DNA of 64,000 nt, from positions 1 to 64,000 of the forward strand of contig LLEY01000116.1 of NCBI GenBank assembly GCA_001414485.1. Direction: 5' to 3'. Made by a program: the position numbers and the translations under genes. Below, piece by piece: positions 49,788 through 62,200 of this stretch. A model generated the notes under the pieces. It did no database searches. It was given only the letters and a program-made list of their open reading frames with translations, and was not told the DNA's origin. The DNA is from Calycina herbarum. Its lineage: Eukaryota; Ascomycota; Leotiomycetes; Helotiales; Pezizellaceae. Position 1 is the first letter of the stretch. Each line of letters opens with the position of its first letter.

Positions 49788-52700
49788 CCTGGATTTCGTG
49801 TTGGAGTTGGAGAAGTAATTGAGGAGGTAATTGAAGTGGCGCCGGACGACCGTAAACGGCCGACTCGGTCAACCAGAAGAAAGGAAACACGATCAAGGTG
49901 AAAGATGTTGGTTGTGAGCAGTCGCGGAAGACTGCCGAGTCGAAGAAATCGAGTCGCGAGAACAGTAGGAAGAAGGTCGAAAGTGAAGTGCGAGGATCAA
50001 CTGTTTTTTGCTGACCGTGGGGTATCTTTTAACAATTGCTCCAAATCGAATTCGAGGACAGAGAGGACTCCAACGCCAAAGATAGGTGACACCAAGAGAA
50101 GAGGGGAGAGGGGCAAGCCTTGCGCCGAAACGGCGACGGCTGCTAAAGCGGAACACCCAGGCCTATGTGGGCGACCAAAATGAAGATATTCAGGAGTTGC
50201 TGGCGGGCAGATGGGAGAGAAAGCGAGGTGAGAAAGTGGGCGATGTCGTTGAATTATATGAGGATACGGTGACCGGGGCGCAGAAAGGGCCGGGGGGGGA
50301 AGTGAGGACCGCCGAGGAAGGGAAGGGTGACCGTCAAACCCAAGCGAGCCCTGAAAACTGGAGACAGAGACCTGCGCCAAAGTGCAGCAGCTTGCAGCCA
50401 AGTGAGAGGGACGTGGAGGTGTCTGCAGGTTGGCCGGGTTGGTTCTAATACCTCCGTAACTGGCAAGTACTGGCAGGTAGCGGCAGGTAGTGGCAAGTAG
50501 TGTGGTGCTAAAAGAGCTGCTGATTCGATTTCCTTAGCTTTAGTTTGGTTGTTGGTGCAGCTGCGTACGGTGGTGGTACGCAGGTGGACAGATTCGGATT
50601 GATAGTCGCTACTAGTAGTGCAGAAGTACCTGGTACTTGTACTGTACTGTACTGTACTGTCCTGTCCTGTCCTGTCCTGTACTCGAGTACCATACGGCTG
50701 AGTAGGTCGACGGGATGGGCAATCAATATACGGAGGATTGAGGAGGAGGTTACGAGGAGAACGAGGAGAACGAGAAGAGGCAGGAGGCGAGGCTCGGCAA
50801 TTCGTTGCTACAAGACGTAGAGTACTACGCTCCGTAGGAGAGCCGTTGCTTTGCTTGACGCTGCTGAGCCGGGCAAACTGGGGAACAGTACGCAACCAGT
50901 CACAACGGGCATACGGATTAATGTAGGAATTATCCGTCTCTTGTCCCTTTGGATTAACCTCAGAGATTTTCTCTTTGCATATTCAGATACGTAGGAGAAC
51001 AAGTTGGAGATAACAACACATCTCATCCCGCGACAGCACAGCTGAAGGAGAAAGTCTTCTTCCGACCACGGACTTGGACAAAGAACTGACCAAACCATTG
51101 ACTTCATTCCAGTCCTCACATGGATGGGGGTAGCCTGGGGAAGGAAAAAGCAGTTCGTGGTAAAAGAGGCCAGCAGCCTCACCTCACCTCACACAGCCCC
51201 AAATTTACGATAGAGACACCAAGTCTTGGGACCACGACTTCCACGTCCCGTCATCTTATAGGTTCCGTTCATCCTGCCGCCCGGGGCGCGCCTGTCATCT
51301 CGAGACATGCTTCTATTGGGAGCACCTCAAAGAGCAGACCAGATTCCGACATGAATTCCAAGTTTCGCCCAGGAAAATAGACAGCTTCGCCAGCAAACCC
51401 TCATTCGGCAATTCGCCATAGTCTTGCTACTCGACTCAAATTCGGATGCATCAATTCCTCATTCTTCGCTCTCTGCTCGACCGTAAAGACTCGACAGAAA
51501 CACTGCCTGCGTCTGCAGACATCGCCAACGACGACCCCCTCCTTGTACGTGCCCTACGAGGCCATCCGACTAGGATTCTTTTTAGAGCAACGGATGGTAA
51601 ACGATGCAAGACGTTGCATCATGCATGAGGTTACTGCATCAAACCCGATCGAATTCACATGGCGTACAACAATGATAACTCGCTTCTTCTTTCAGGATAT
51701 CTCACTTGCCAATGATATGACGGGGAAAAGTGTAGAGAAAATGCTACCTCACGAACGCCATCAAGCCCTCAAGCCATCTCCAGCAGAGTCTGCTCTCTGC
51801 AAGCCTTGAGAATTTGCCATCCCCGGTGTTGTCCGTGGGAAAGCGACGCTGAGTTGGATCTGATCACTCTCCTCCTCTTGATTGGACTTACAGGTGACAT
51901 TCAACCACTTGCCCGTCTGGAATGCCGTTGCCGTCTGGTCATCTGCTACTATTCAGAGACCGAACAATTCGACGACAGCTCCGAGAATGTTACGGGTCTC
52001 TTGTACCACCCGGACCAACCAAGTTCTGAAGAACCGAGTCCATCTACAGATAAGTCTAACGATGGTAGTGGGATGGATGTCTCTCCCACCTATTGCAACA
52101 TCCGCCACATATGGCACACATGGCACGAATCTACTATTTAAAAAGTAGATAGTCAAAGGCATCTGAGACACCTCAGCCGCAGAAGACTTTCAAGGGACCA
52201 GATTATTCCCGAGTCTAGCGGGGGATGGTTGTCAATCCGAGGTATCTACGTGGGCCCCGCGCCGGTGAGTCGTTGACAATCTCCAATTGCCAAAGAGATT
52301 TGGGAGGTCAAATCTTTCCCTTGAACGGCACCCACCACACTGACCAGCGACCATCTGCGATGTCCTGCATATGGATCTAATGGATTCCCTGCTCCTCCCC
52401 ACGCTTGCCTTCGCGCTTCACCGCCAGAAGGGAAGAAAAAACTGCATCCTTCTTCGGTCTCCCCAGATGTAGTTGCGCGATTTTCGCGATTGGACACATC
52501 ACGTGCAGAGTCCTGCAGCTCCTTCCCCCGGAATTTCTTGACACCTCAATCCATCTCTCTCACCAACTTTTACGATTCTGTTTTTCTCATTTTCATGAAG
52601 AGGAAACTGTTTCTTCAGAATATGAAACTTTCTTGTTGTGCGAGGCGGCTCTGCCTTGCCTTGGTTGCGGAACAGGACTCCAGCAAACTTATCAATATCA

Positions 52701-54131
52701 CCCCCGAAAGGCTAATGAAATTGATCGATCGGTTTAGTAGAAACTCTATCTCCTTGTGTCAGTTTGTTTGTTTGGAATAATGGCGGCCAGGAGATGCTAG
52801 GAGAAAGTTCATACCGGTTGAAGATCGTAGTGCGATAAGTACAGAGTCAGTGTTCATACTTTGACACCGAATACTCAAACATCATCATATTGAGGTAGAT
52901 GAGCTTCAGCAGTTTTGGAGAATTAGCTAGTGCTAGTGCATTACGTCTACTGCGACGGTTGGTCCCGAGGCTCGTTCACTTTTTATATCGGGGTTTTGTG
53001 TAGCTACAACAGTTTCAAGGATTTATCTTTCGTGAGACCTCGTAAAAACACGACACGTATATGTGCACGTTGTGTCCTGCCAGATCCAGATCTACAATCT
53101 TCGGGTTTGTTGGCCAATGCTCCCACCCTGTTGGTTCTTTCAATATCCTATCATGAAATCAGCATCATCTCACAGTCCCAAGGTCTATTGCCAATAATTC
53201 CGTGTCCTACACCTACAAGATTAACAACCACACCTAGAGATAAGCAATCCATTCATGTACAGTCCAGCCTTGTCTTTTTTTGACGTTTTGATTCAGAAAA
53301 TGGATACAAGGAAGTCTCCATCCCCTCAGCTCCCGACAAGATATCGGATTCATCATTTACAGGAACAGGTTTTGTATCAGGAAATGTGGTTGGTGTGGTG
53401 CGAAGCTATGAAGTTTTCCCCCTTTCTATCATGAGTCACCTGGCTACAAGATCTAGATACCTGATACACTGGTGATTTGTACCGGTGTACAGGTAACAAA
53501 GTTCAAAGTACACAGCTTGTGCCGTGGGACTGGAAACGTTGGCAAGTATATGTTTCGGTTTCTGGTGCAATCCTTTTTGTTATGTATGGGATTCCTTATC
53601 TGTTGTCATAGCTAGAGGGTCAATTTGTGAGATAGGAGATTGGAAAGGAGGTTGTTGATCTCGTGGAACACTAGGTAGGGGGTTGCAGAAATTGGGGAAT
53701 AGCTTTCCTGTTCTGCTTCCTCCATTCTTCAACCAAGCCTCGGACAATCAATTCAGTTAAGGTGCTATCCCAGCAGTCTCGAACAGTTAGGTTTATATGA
53801 ACCTCGGTTCTCCCAGAGGAGTTAGAAAAAAGGCAAGTGCCTCAAGACTACAGTCACTAAGTTCTGGTGGAGCACGAGATGGGAATGTGGCTTCACAAGT
53901 ATCATTTCGGGTTTTATATTGCGTTGTGTGAATTATTTTTGTTTGGCATTTCTATCTGTCCTTTCCAATTTCTCATTCTCAGATTCCCATTCCTTTCATT
54001 CATCAAATCATAACCCAAAGCCTATCACTACAAAAACGCAAGATGCAAAGACCCCATCATATCATGTGCGAAACGCAAGAAGCCAACGTGTTTTCCCCAT
54101 CCCTTGACAGGATCCATCATCATCGAATTCT
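49788..54131. other. 4.3-kb gene-free interval upstream of the copper-fist gene
   Basis: Many overlapping open frames on both strands (49893-50926, 51120-52780) look like chance products of GC-rich DNA. None shows domains, splice logic or codon bias I trust. 50636-50682 is a pentanucleotide repeat listed separately. A small hairpin (CTACT..AAAAAGTAG) lies at 52129-52148. A long promoter, a non-coding transcript or an unrecognised lineage-specific gene are possible. Confidence 0.45.
50636..50682. repeat. Pentanucleotide tandem repeat (TGTAC)n-(TGTCC)n
   Basis: About four ACTGT/ TGTAC units change into four TGTCC units, a compound microsatellite. Confidence 0.85.
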
Positions 54132-54549
54132 TCAGTTGAGCTTCTTACTCGTCGTCGTGCCGCGAGCATTTCGTGCTTGGTAGTTTTGGTAGAGGTAGAA
54201 ACCAGCGACTCCGACACCGATGATGACTAGGTTGCCTGTTGGTTTTTCGTCAGCATTGCTTCTTCATCTATATTCATGTTTCCCGATCCACCCCCTTCTT
54301 CTGCCTCCTTTTGGGAGATACCGGGAAAATCACAACGGGGAACTTACTCAAGATGAAATTCACCAGACCGCCAAAAGTCTTTGCCAACCCCGAGATAGTG
54401 GTTCCGACTGCATCAAGTGCTGTGCCGAAGATACCGAGAATGGTATTGATGAGGGATTGAAAGACCGCGAGGATGGAGGTGAAGACTAAGACTATGGCGG
54501 CGAAGATGGAGTGGAAGAAGGAGGTGATGGAGTCGATTAGGGAAGGCAT
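54132..54549 (-). CDS. Small membrane protein of unknown function
   Basis: Two exons (54348-54549, 54132-54235) give 101 residues. The first exon encodes a long hydrophobic and amphipathic helix region (SFFHSIFAAIVLVFTSILAV, then GIFGTALDAVGTTISGLAK). The second encodes a membrane helix (LVIIGVGVAGFYLYQNY) and a basic tail ending TTTSKKLN. The donor GTAAGT and acceptor CAACAG are canonical and the join (FILS-NLVII) is in frame. Families of such small helical membrane proteins are common in filamentous fungi without an assigned role. The Gly/Ala-rich amphipathic stretch could associate with mitochondrial or ER membranes, but this is a guess. Confidence 0.7.
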
Positions 54550-55392
54550 TTTGTTAGTTTGTTGCTTTTATTTAGATGGAGATTTCGTATGATTGCAAGT
54601 TGGATATCTGGAGAGTATTTGGACTGTGGAGTACTTTGGGAGATCGTGGAAATTGTGGAGTACAGTTGTTGGGGGGAAGGGAGGAATGGAGAAGTGTGGC
54701 TCAGTCCTAAATATATGGGAAAGTCCTAAAGACCATGTTCATCCAAATTCAAGTTTGGGGTATGTTTGTGGCGCATGCATATGATCTCACTAGGTAAATA
54801 AATGCTTGAAGGGGGTTGGATCTTTGTTGCCTTTCAGGTTCTCTTTATGACGGAGTGTTCTATTACGTCACTGAGTATTCGCTTGCATATTTTGGTGTGG
54901 CTGGGCCTTTGGGAGGGGGGTGTTTGTACTACCATGCTCCATTGTTTGAGAAGGCTTCTTTGAACGAGTGCTTGTTTCCAGGGACTTTTTCCAAACCCTG
55001 TACTGTTTGAAAGGAGTTGTCGACTTCTTGTGTGATGAACTTTGTATTGAAATTGGTGAAGTTGAAGCTTTTCGTCAGGGGCGCAGGGGTAGTTCTTGGC
55101 GTTTTTCGATTTTCTGAATTGCTTCATTTTTGGTCTTCTACATCACGACACCGCGACTTGATTCGCGACTTCTGGCAAGTCGTTTAGTGCGGAAACTAAA
55201 TCCATGAATGTGTTGTAATGAGCCGGATGTTCTCATTTATTCAATTCATTTCGTTTTCTTGATGAGGTAGGCGTTTGGTAGTTTCTCTTCGCTCACATTG
55301 GATCTTGGACACATGGCCTCATAATTCCACCAGCCAAACCAAAACCAAAGCCCCAAAATCTCAAGTTTCCATTACAGCCCTTCAAATCCTCC
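54550..55392. other. Divergent intergenic interval
   Basis: Promoter region shared by the small membrane protein and the SET gene. Open frames at 54593-55127 are unsupported. Confidence 0.5.
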
Positions 55393-56154
55393 ATGTCCTC
55401 TAAACCCTCGAAAGGGGGTAAACCCAAAAACTGGCCACCAGAAATCCCCTTCCTCATGACACCAACATACTCCCGTACTCTCCAATCCTCACACCTTGCG
55501 TTCCTTCGAAGCAAAAATACTACCGATCCCACAATTCCCACGATAAATGTAGCAAAAGGACCCTGTTCTCTGGTCAAGATAACACCCATCTCCACTCCTT
55601 CTCACCCCGCAAATGGACAATCTGGTCTCTTCGCAGCTTCAGATCTAAAACCTGGGACGTTCATATTACAGTATATGGGTGAGATTCACGTCACACCTTC
55701 TGAATCCCCAACTGTCGAGCCTTCATCCACCTCTCCCGACCAAAATCCAGCTCCACCAAATACAACCAAAGACCCCCACGCAAACTCAAACTACGACCTC
55801 TCTCTCGACCGAGACCAGGGAATCGGTATCGACGCCGACAAAAGCGGTACCGAGGCGAGGTTTATTAATGATTACCGGGGCGTGGCTGGGGCACCTAGTG
55901 CTGAGTTTCGGGAAATTTGGGATGGGAATCGAGGGGAGAGGGGGATGGGAGTTTTTGTCTTGAGGGAGGGGAAGAGTTCTGGGAAGTCGAAGGGAAAGGG
56001 CAAGGGAGATGGGAAAGGGAAAGGGAAAGTAGATGGTGGAAAGAATGGGAAAGGAATCAAGAAGGGGGAGGAAATTTTGGTAAGCTATGGGAGGGGGTTT
56101 TGGGGTGCTAGGAGGGAGGGAGGGGATGAGGTGGATGGTAGAGAGGGGGGTTGA
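55393..56154 (+). CDS. SET-domain protein (putative lysine methyltransferase)
   Basis: A single exon of 253 residues. After a basic N-terminus, residues about 60-235 form a SET domain: GLFAASDLKPGTFILQYMGE (GxG-like start and first strand), NYDLSLDRDQGIGIDADKSG, then ARFINDYRG (residues 155-163) in place of the classic RFINHSC, and GEEILVSYGRGFW (225-237) as the terminal substrate-channel motif. An unusual Lys/Gly repeat (KGKGKGDGKGKGK and flanks, residues about 195-224) sits between the last two SET motifs. No post-SET cysteines are seen. The first ATG was taken as the start. Substrate unknown; histone or non-histone targets are both possible. Confidence 0.82.
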   Translation: MSSKPSKGGKPKNWPPEIPFLMTPTYSRTLQSSHLAFLRSKNTTDPTIPTINVAKGPCSLVKITPISTPSHPANGQSGLFAASDLKPGTFILQYMGEIHVTPSESPTVEPSSTSPDQNPAPPNTTKDPHANSNYDLSLDRDQGIGIDADKSGTEARFINDYRGVAGAPSAEFREIWDGNRGERGMGVFVLREGKSSGKSKGKGKGDGKGKGKVDGGKNGKGIKKGEEILVSYGRGFWGARREGGDEVDGREGG

Positions 56155-57191
56155 GCGAAAGGATTGGTTTTGTGATTGAGTTTAGGAGATCAAAAACTCA
56201 TATCCAATTAAAGGAGTTAAGACATACTCTAAGAGGGCACGCAGAGGACAGTAAAGCGGCAATAAATATCTTGTTATTCTAACCACCAGTAACCTTCTGG
56301 ATAAATTTAGTGGAACAATTGAACCTGATTGTGCCAAAACACCTGGGAGAATTACTTATAGTTATCCTAGACAGTTGGAACAACGATAGCTTCAGGCGGA
56401 TACGAATCTAAAGTATCTATCGCGGGGTTTGGGATACTTCGCGAGGGTAAAACTCAAGGGCTTGCGTAAACGAGGATTCAGCATACATCTCGAAATGTAT
56501 GAAAGAAGTGAGTAAAGCTAGATTTCTTCCTGAGTATTAGGATAATTGAGCATAAACAATACGTTTTTGGCGACTTTGTTTTTGGCATATGTTAGGGGCC
56601 AAAAACAGTCAGGAGTAAGCTACATCAACAGCGGTAAGCCAACGAATGTCAAGTAAGCCATCGAACATCAAGTAAGCCAAACATCACATTGGGGGCCAAA
56701 AGGACGTTGAGAGTACACCGCACAATTAAGCTTAGCATTAGGACCGTCAAATATGATGGATGAATGCACCTTTTAATGGGTTTCTTTAAGTTCGGTTACA
56801 TTGCTCTAGGAATTAAAATGAGGAGAGCTACAAAGATGAAACATGTACATTGCGAGGCATGGGTATAAATTTCACACTGAAGGATAGTGAGGGGGAGAGG
56901 GAAGAGAAAAGAGGAAATTTTGTGGCAAACGTAAAGCTTTAAAGGTCTAGGAAGAGTTCGCAAGATTTGAAAACAGCTGGGGCTTCAGCTGGTCTTGGGT
57001 GTCAGTTTTGGGTCATGAGAAAGAGTTATTACAATTTTTAATTTTTTTTGAATGATGAGAAAATGCTTATTTTTGACGGGGGGAAAAGAAAGATTTTCAT
57101 TTCGCGTTAAACAGAGAAGATCTAGTACTTATACCTACCTGTCTACTTGAAGGTGTGTCTCTCAAGTTGTATGAGTTCCATGGTTCTGGGT
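56155..57191. other. Intergenic, nothing firm
   Basis: A short imperfect repeat of AAGTAAGCCA (three units at 56630-56685), flanked by GGGGCCAAAA at both sides (about 56595 and 56693), may be an old repeat. No gene recognised. Confidence 0.45.
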
Positions 57192-58115
57192 TCAACCCCA
57201 TTTCTGACCTCTCTCCAGAGCTGCTTGCTTCGCAGCTTCTTCTCGAGCTCGCTCATCATGTGCGAATTGACATTTGACAACATGTTGATCCTTCGGGTCA
57301 CCAATAGGGTTTGAACAGAGAGGACAAAGTTCGTTCTGTCTGTTCATTCTTCGAACTTTGCTTGGTGATGGCCGGATTGGTCGCTCATGCATCGAAGGTT
57401 GAGACTCGGAACTCACGGGCTCCTCATGTCTACGCTTGAGATTTGTAGGACTTTCAGTCCAAGATTCAGGGACGGGATCAGGAACACCTTCTAGCCAGTC
57501 CTGAACTGGCGGCGTTGGAGCCGTATCCGTATCTCGTCTTAGCATGCGGGAGATATCCGAGATAAGATCATCGATCTCATCTGGTTCTCCTGGTTCTTGG
57601 GGGATTGAAACTGTTTCTGCTTTTTCGGTCGAGTCTTGTGGATTCGCTTCCGCCTCCACGACGGTAGCGTCAGAAGAGGTATCTGCCAAGAAGCTTCGTT
57701 GATACGAGTTCTTTCGAATGCCCTCTCTAAGATTTGTAAAAGATTCCTTTGGGTTCGTCTCTGGGTAAACATCAACGAGGTGTCGGAAAGATTTCTTGTT
57801 TCTCGGGTCAGGGACGAAAGTGTCTATGGAAACATTACTATTAGAAGCAATAGCTCTTGGAGTGATGAGTCCATTGGTCTTTTTGGTCTCTTCCTCTTCG
57901 TCCCAGTTCCAACGATTCGCGGAGGTACGGTCCACTCTACGCTTCTCCTTCTCCTCAAATTCAAGACTGCATTCCTCGCAAGCTGGTCCGAGTGGGTAGA
58001 GACAATCGGGATTGAAACAGTTTCGTGGCTCTCGTTCGTTTTCTTGGTCTTGTTGAGAAGAGGTGAGCGAGGCTTCGCTATTCAGGGCTTTGATTTGTCC
58101 GTAGACTCCGTTCAT
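57192..58115 (-). CDS. Hypothetical protein with C-terminal zinc-knuckle-like motif
   Basis: A single exon of 307 residues starting at the first ATG. The N-terminal part has a CFNPDCLYP ... CEEC pattern (residues about 33-49) that could hold zinc. The middle is charged and probably disordered, with two short acidic helices (DEIDDLISDISRMLRR). The C-terminus has LCPLCSNPIGDPKDQHVVKC followed by FAH, a C-x2-C ... C-x3-H arrangement. I do not recognise the family. Composition and length look like a real nuclear regulatory or scaffold protein. Confidence 0.7.
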   Translation of the reverse strand: MNGVYGQIKALNSEASLTSSQQDQENEREPRNCFNPDCLYPLGPACEECSLEFEEKEKRRVDRTSANRWNWDEEEETKKTNGLITPRAIASNSNVSIDTFVPDPRNKKSFRHLVDVYPETNPKESFTNLREGIRKNSYQRSFLADTSSDATVVEAEANPQDSTEKAETVSIPQEPGEPDEIDDLISDISRMLRRDTDTAPTPPVQDWLEGVPDPVPESWTESPTNLKRRHEEPVSSESQPSMHERPIRPSPSKVRRMNRQNELCPLCSNPIGDPKDQHVVKCQFAHDERAREEAAKQAALERGQKWG

Positions 58116-59207
58116 TTTGTGGTGATTTCTGCTGGTGTGGAGATGAAAGTTCCGACTGGGAAGAGAAGATACATATTGGAAGAAGTTCTAGTACTTCCAT
58201 AAAGTGGAAGTATAGGATTGTTTAGAGAACAATCGACATTGTCTCATCTTCGTTCTTTGTTCTGTTCTTACATGACAAAGAACGAAAAGACGAGCTGAGA
58301 AGGAAAACAAGGCAAGAAACACAAAATGATGCGAGCCTGGCAAGCTATCGCGACTTGAAACTGTAGAAGAAAAGTATAAGGAGTGATCTGAATGAATGAA
58401 TGAATGAATGAATGAATGAATGGTGAACGGGAGGGATGTAACCCCATGTCTTTGGCCAGATTCCTGGGCGCTCTGGCTCTGATACTTCGTATACTTCGCC
58501 TTTCTGTACAGTTGCAACAAGTGAATGATTTCCAAACTGAGTAATAAATGGTTCTCCACAACGGGTTGGCCAGGAGAAATGAATTTCACACCGCCACGAG
58601 GAAACTAGGGCGAGTTTGCAGGGCGTCAGTCTGCCGTGAGAAAAACAAAATCTCCATCAACACAACTCGATTTTTCTTTCTTGGAAGATACAAATATTAA
58701 CAGAAAAAGGTGCCTGTCTTCTATCATTGCAGCTGGAGAGCTTGAAGCTATGGCGATCCACCACTTCCGATCGTTTTCTACACGTCGTGAATTGCGGGAT
58801 TTGATTGGACGGCATCGCACACCTCGCGACTTCTATCCTCTTGCTACACTGAACTGATATGACTCCCCTTCGCAAACTGACACAAACAGCTACCAACGCG
58901 AATCGAATCCCAAGAAATATTCTGCAAGATACCAGATTTTTCACGAAGATACCAATACACCACTGAGTCCACCATCCAGCCTCAAGACCTCCGTCTCGCG
59001 CATCCCCGAACACGAACCATCTCTCACTTTGCGACAATCGACAATACACCTAGCAGACGGCCCTTTGAGCCTCCTCTTTTCCTTTTCTCTTTCCCAGGAA
59101 TCTTCCTGTCCTTCAAATCACCTTTAAAAAAGCCGTGTCCTTCGAGGCCACAGCGAGGTGTTCTTTGAAGTGCCCGGAAGATCCTCCTTTTGCCACCTTT
59201 GCGACAC
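58116..59207. other. Divergent promoter interval
   Basis: Between the hypothetical protein and the ankyrin-RCC1-BTB gene. It contains a TGAA microsatellite (58389-58420). Short frames near 58620-59050 are unsupported. Confidence 0.5.
58389..58420. repeat. Microsatellite TGAA x8
   Basis: Eight perfect tetranucleotide units. Confidence 0.95.
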
Positions 59208-62200
59208 ATGAGCTATCTCCTCTGGAAATACTTCCACGATGACGAAATCGAACGATTTCGGAAATTGTTGGCACACGGTCACCACAAACCACAATATAAT
59301 ACCCCCAAGAGCCATGGTGGCGGGGCAGCATTTGGTTTAGGATTGGCTGGAAGTCCAAGTGGCGCATACTCAACCTCTCCTCGAGTAGTGAAGAACAACA
59401 GAAAGGTTTCGGGCCCAGGTGGAAATGCAGGAAAAGGAGCAAATCAACCCCTTGGTCGATCCGATGTCAATAGTAGAGACTATGCTGGCATAACGCTCCT
59501 TGGCCGAATCGCTTCGTCACAGTCTGAGGGAGCAGTTGAATTCGGGCTGGCTTTAATCGAACATCCGGCTATCGATTTATATGCACAAGACACAGAGAAC
59601 GGTTGGACGGCTTTGCACAGAGCTTTATACTTTGGGAATATCACTCTCGCGAGAGCCATTATTGAGAAAGACTGCCAAAATCCAACTGGTCTTGAAAGCT
59701 CGGCTCAGCGGGGGCCATTATCTGTTATAAAGGTAAAAGATCACGAAGGCAACAGCCCTTTTGATGTTTACAACGCAACCATTGCAAAGCAAAACCTACA
59801 ACGTGGAGCCTCGTCAGCAGATTCCGATGATGACTCCCAGGATGAGGAAGAGTCTGAGGACCTGGAATCTGGTGGAGGGAGGCACGCCAACGCTCCACTT
59901 GTTGGCGATGAGGTCTTTGCTTGGGGAAGCAGCAATAACTACAATCTCGGTCTCGGTGATAACGATGACAGACAATATCCGGAAAGGATCACGTTGAAGC
60001 GTCCCGACCATCTGCTCTTCCGCTTTTTCAGAGAATATCTAGAATCGATTCAGCACACCCATGATGCCCTGTACAATCGCTTGGCCAGTGCCAATCCCAG
60101 ATCCGTTTCTGATCTCCCAACTCTCATAACCAACCGCCCTATTGTCATACGGGATGTGGCGCTTTCCAAAATGAACAGCGCTATTCTTACCGATGACCCG
60201 GAAAGCAATCTCTTTATGTGTGGTTTCGGCCAAGGAGGTCGTCTTGGGACTGGTGATGAGATTACCAGATTTTCCTACGTATGCGTAGAGGAGGGATTTT
60301 CCGGAAAGAAGATTCTTCAGGTGGCTCTGGGAAACAGTCATTCATTGGCCGTCGATTCGTCTGGCAACATATTTTCATGGGGCCAGAACAGCAATGGTGT
60401 TTTGGGATACTCTTTACCACGTCCAACTCTGAAAGACGAAGACCCCATCAACGTCACTCCTCGCCAGATATTTGGTCCTTTGAAAAAAGAAGTGATAATT
60501 GGCGTTGCTGCCTCTGCCATCCATTCAGTTGCCCATACTTCAACTTCATTGTTCACTTGGGGCCGTAACGATGGCCAGCTTGGCTTAATGGATTCCGACT
60601 CTCGGAGTCTAGAGGTACAAGCCGTCCCACGTAGGGTGGCTGCATCTCTTTTCAAGGCCCCAATCGCGATGGTATCAGCAATCAACAGAGCTACAATCGT
60701 ATTACTCGAAAATCACAGTGTTTGCGTATTTGCAAACTATGGTTACAAATTCCTCAAATTCCCACCAAATGACGTCTTCAATAACTACGGTATCCAAGCC
60801 AATACCCTTACAACTCGGTATGATTCGCTGGCTGATAATATCGCCAACATTACTGCTGCTGGTGATACGATTGCAGCTTACTCTACCGAAAGTTTGTTCA
60901 CTGTCAATGTTGGTGCCGTTGATGCAAATTCCACTATGAGCACAACAAATCCTTCAAAGATAAGAGACTCATTACCAGACCCCCAACGAGTGTGGTCTTT
61001 GCGTAAAGGTCACTGGGATGGTATAAAGTCTGCTTCCGTCACTGAAGATGGATCAGTCATCGTGTGTACTCAAGCGGGAGCTGTTTGGAGACGAGTGAAA
61101 CGGACAAATGTCAAGAACGCTTTTGCTGGGACGGAAACTTTTCATCGCAAGGATTTCAAGTTTCAGAGAGTCCCGGGTCTTGCGAATGTTGCTGCTGTAC
61201 GAAGCACGGCATTCGGCGTATATGCTGCGGTTCGAAAGGATTGTGATGTTACCAAAACTCAAATATCCGTTAACGACCAAAGTTTGTGGGAAGATTTAGA
61301 ACCGCTACTCAGCTTGCGTGATCTCGAAGCCTTCGAACCTTCAAATGAAGACGATACGGTTTCTCCACGCTTCTGGGCACCAGTTCTACCGAGGGATCTT
61401 CTTGAGCTTTTAAAGCGTGCTATTTTGACGTCTGAAGATCTCGAGATCGACGTAAGGTACGTGGCGTCGTTCATTCTTTACTCTAGCAGTTCTATAAATT
61501 TCGTTTTGAGGCTAGGTACCATGGTTGTGGTGAAACATGTTTAAGAAAATTCTCGAGACTTTTGGCACGAATTGAAGCAGACTACATCAAGTGATGGGTG
61601 TCGCAGACAAGTCAAAACCAGCATGCCTCGGGGTTTTGACAATTCACATTTTACATACCCTACTAAAACTCTTGGTTGCAAGTCAATGGATGATTTACTG
61701 ACTTCTGATATTGAAGTCAACTTTTGGATGGGCACAGCGGTGGATATGACATCGATATTTGTACCACAACTTCTGAAGTTATGATTCCCATACACGGTTT
61801 TATGTTAGGACGAAGTTCAGTACTGCGGAGGGCTCTCAGCGCTTTTCGTAGTAATGGGCAGGTAAGTATCCCTGAAGTACTTTCCATAGAATCAACGATG
61901 ACCGGTGAACGAGCAAGAATTGTCTTTCACGGCCTAGACTTCATCTCGGTTGTTATTCTAGCCATTTACTTGTACAGCGATACAGTAGTGGACGTCTGGA
62001 ACTATACGCGGCACTTGCCGAAAATGGCTTTCAGATACAGACAAATTCGCATCGAACTCATGAAAACCGCAGCTCATCTCAAACTATCCAAACTTGAATC
62101 AGCAGTTCGTCTCATGACAATCCCAGACCGGCGGCTGGATCAGGATTTGGGCCTCGCGTTTGATGATCCGAGATTCTTCGAAGATGCAGACACTATTATT

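Noticed and set aside
50086..50895. Overlapping open frames on both strands near 50 kb
   Set aside because: GC-rich sequence gives long frames in several phases at once; none resembles a protein family.
58268..58589. Frame encoding repeated Phe-Ile-His-Ser
   Set aside because: It is produced by the TGAA microsatellite and is not a protein repeat.
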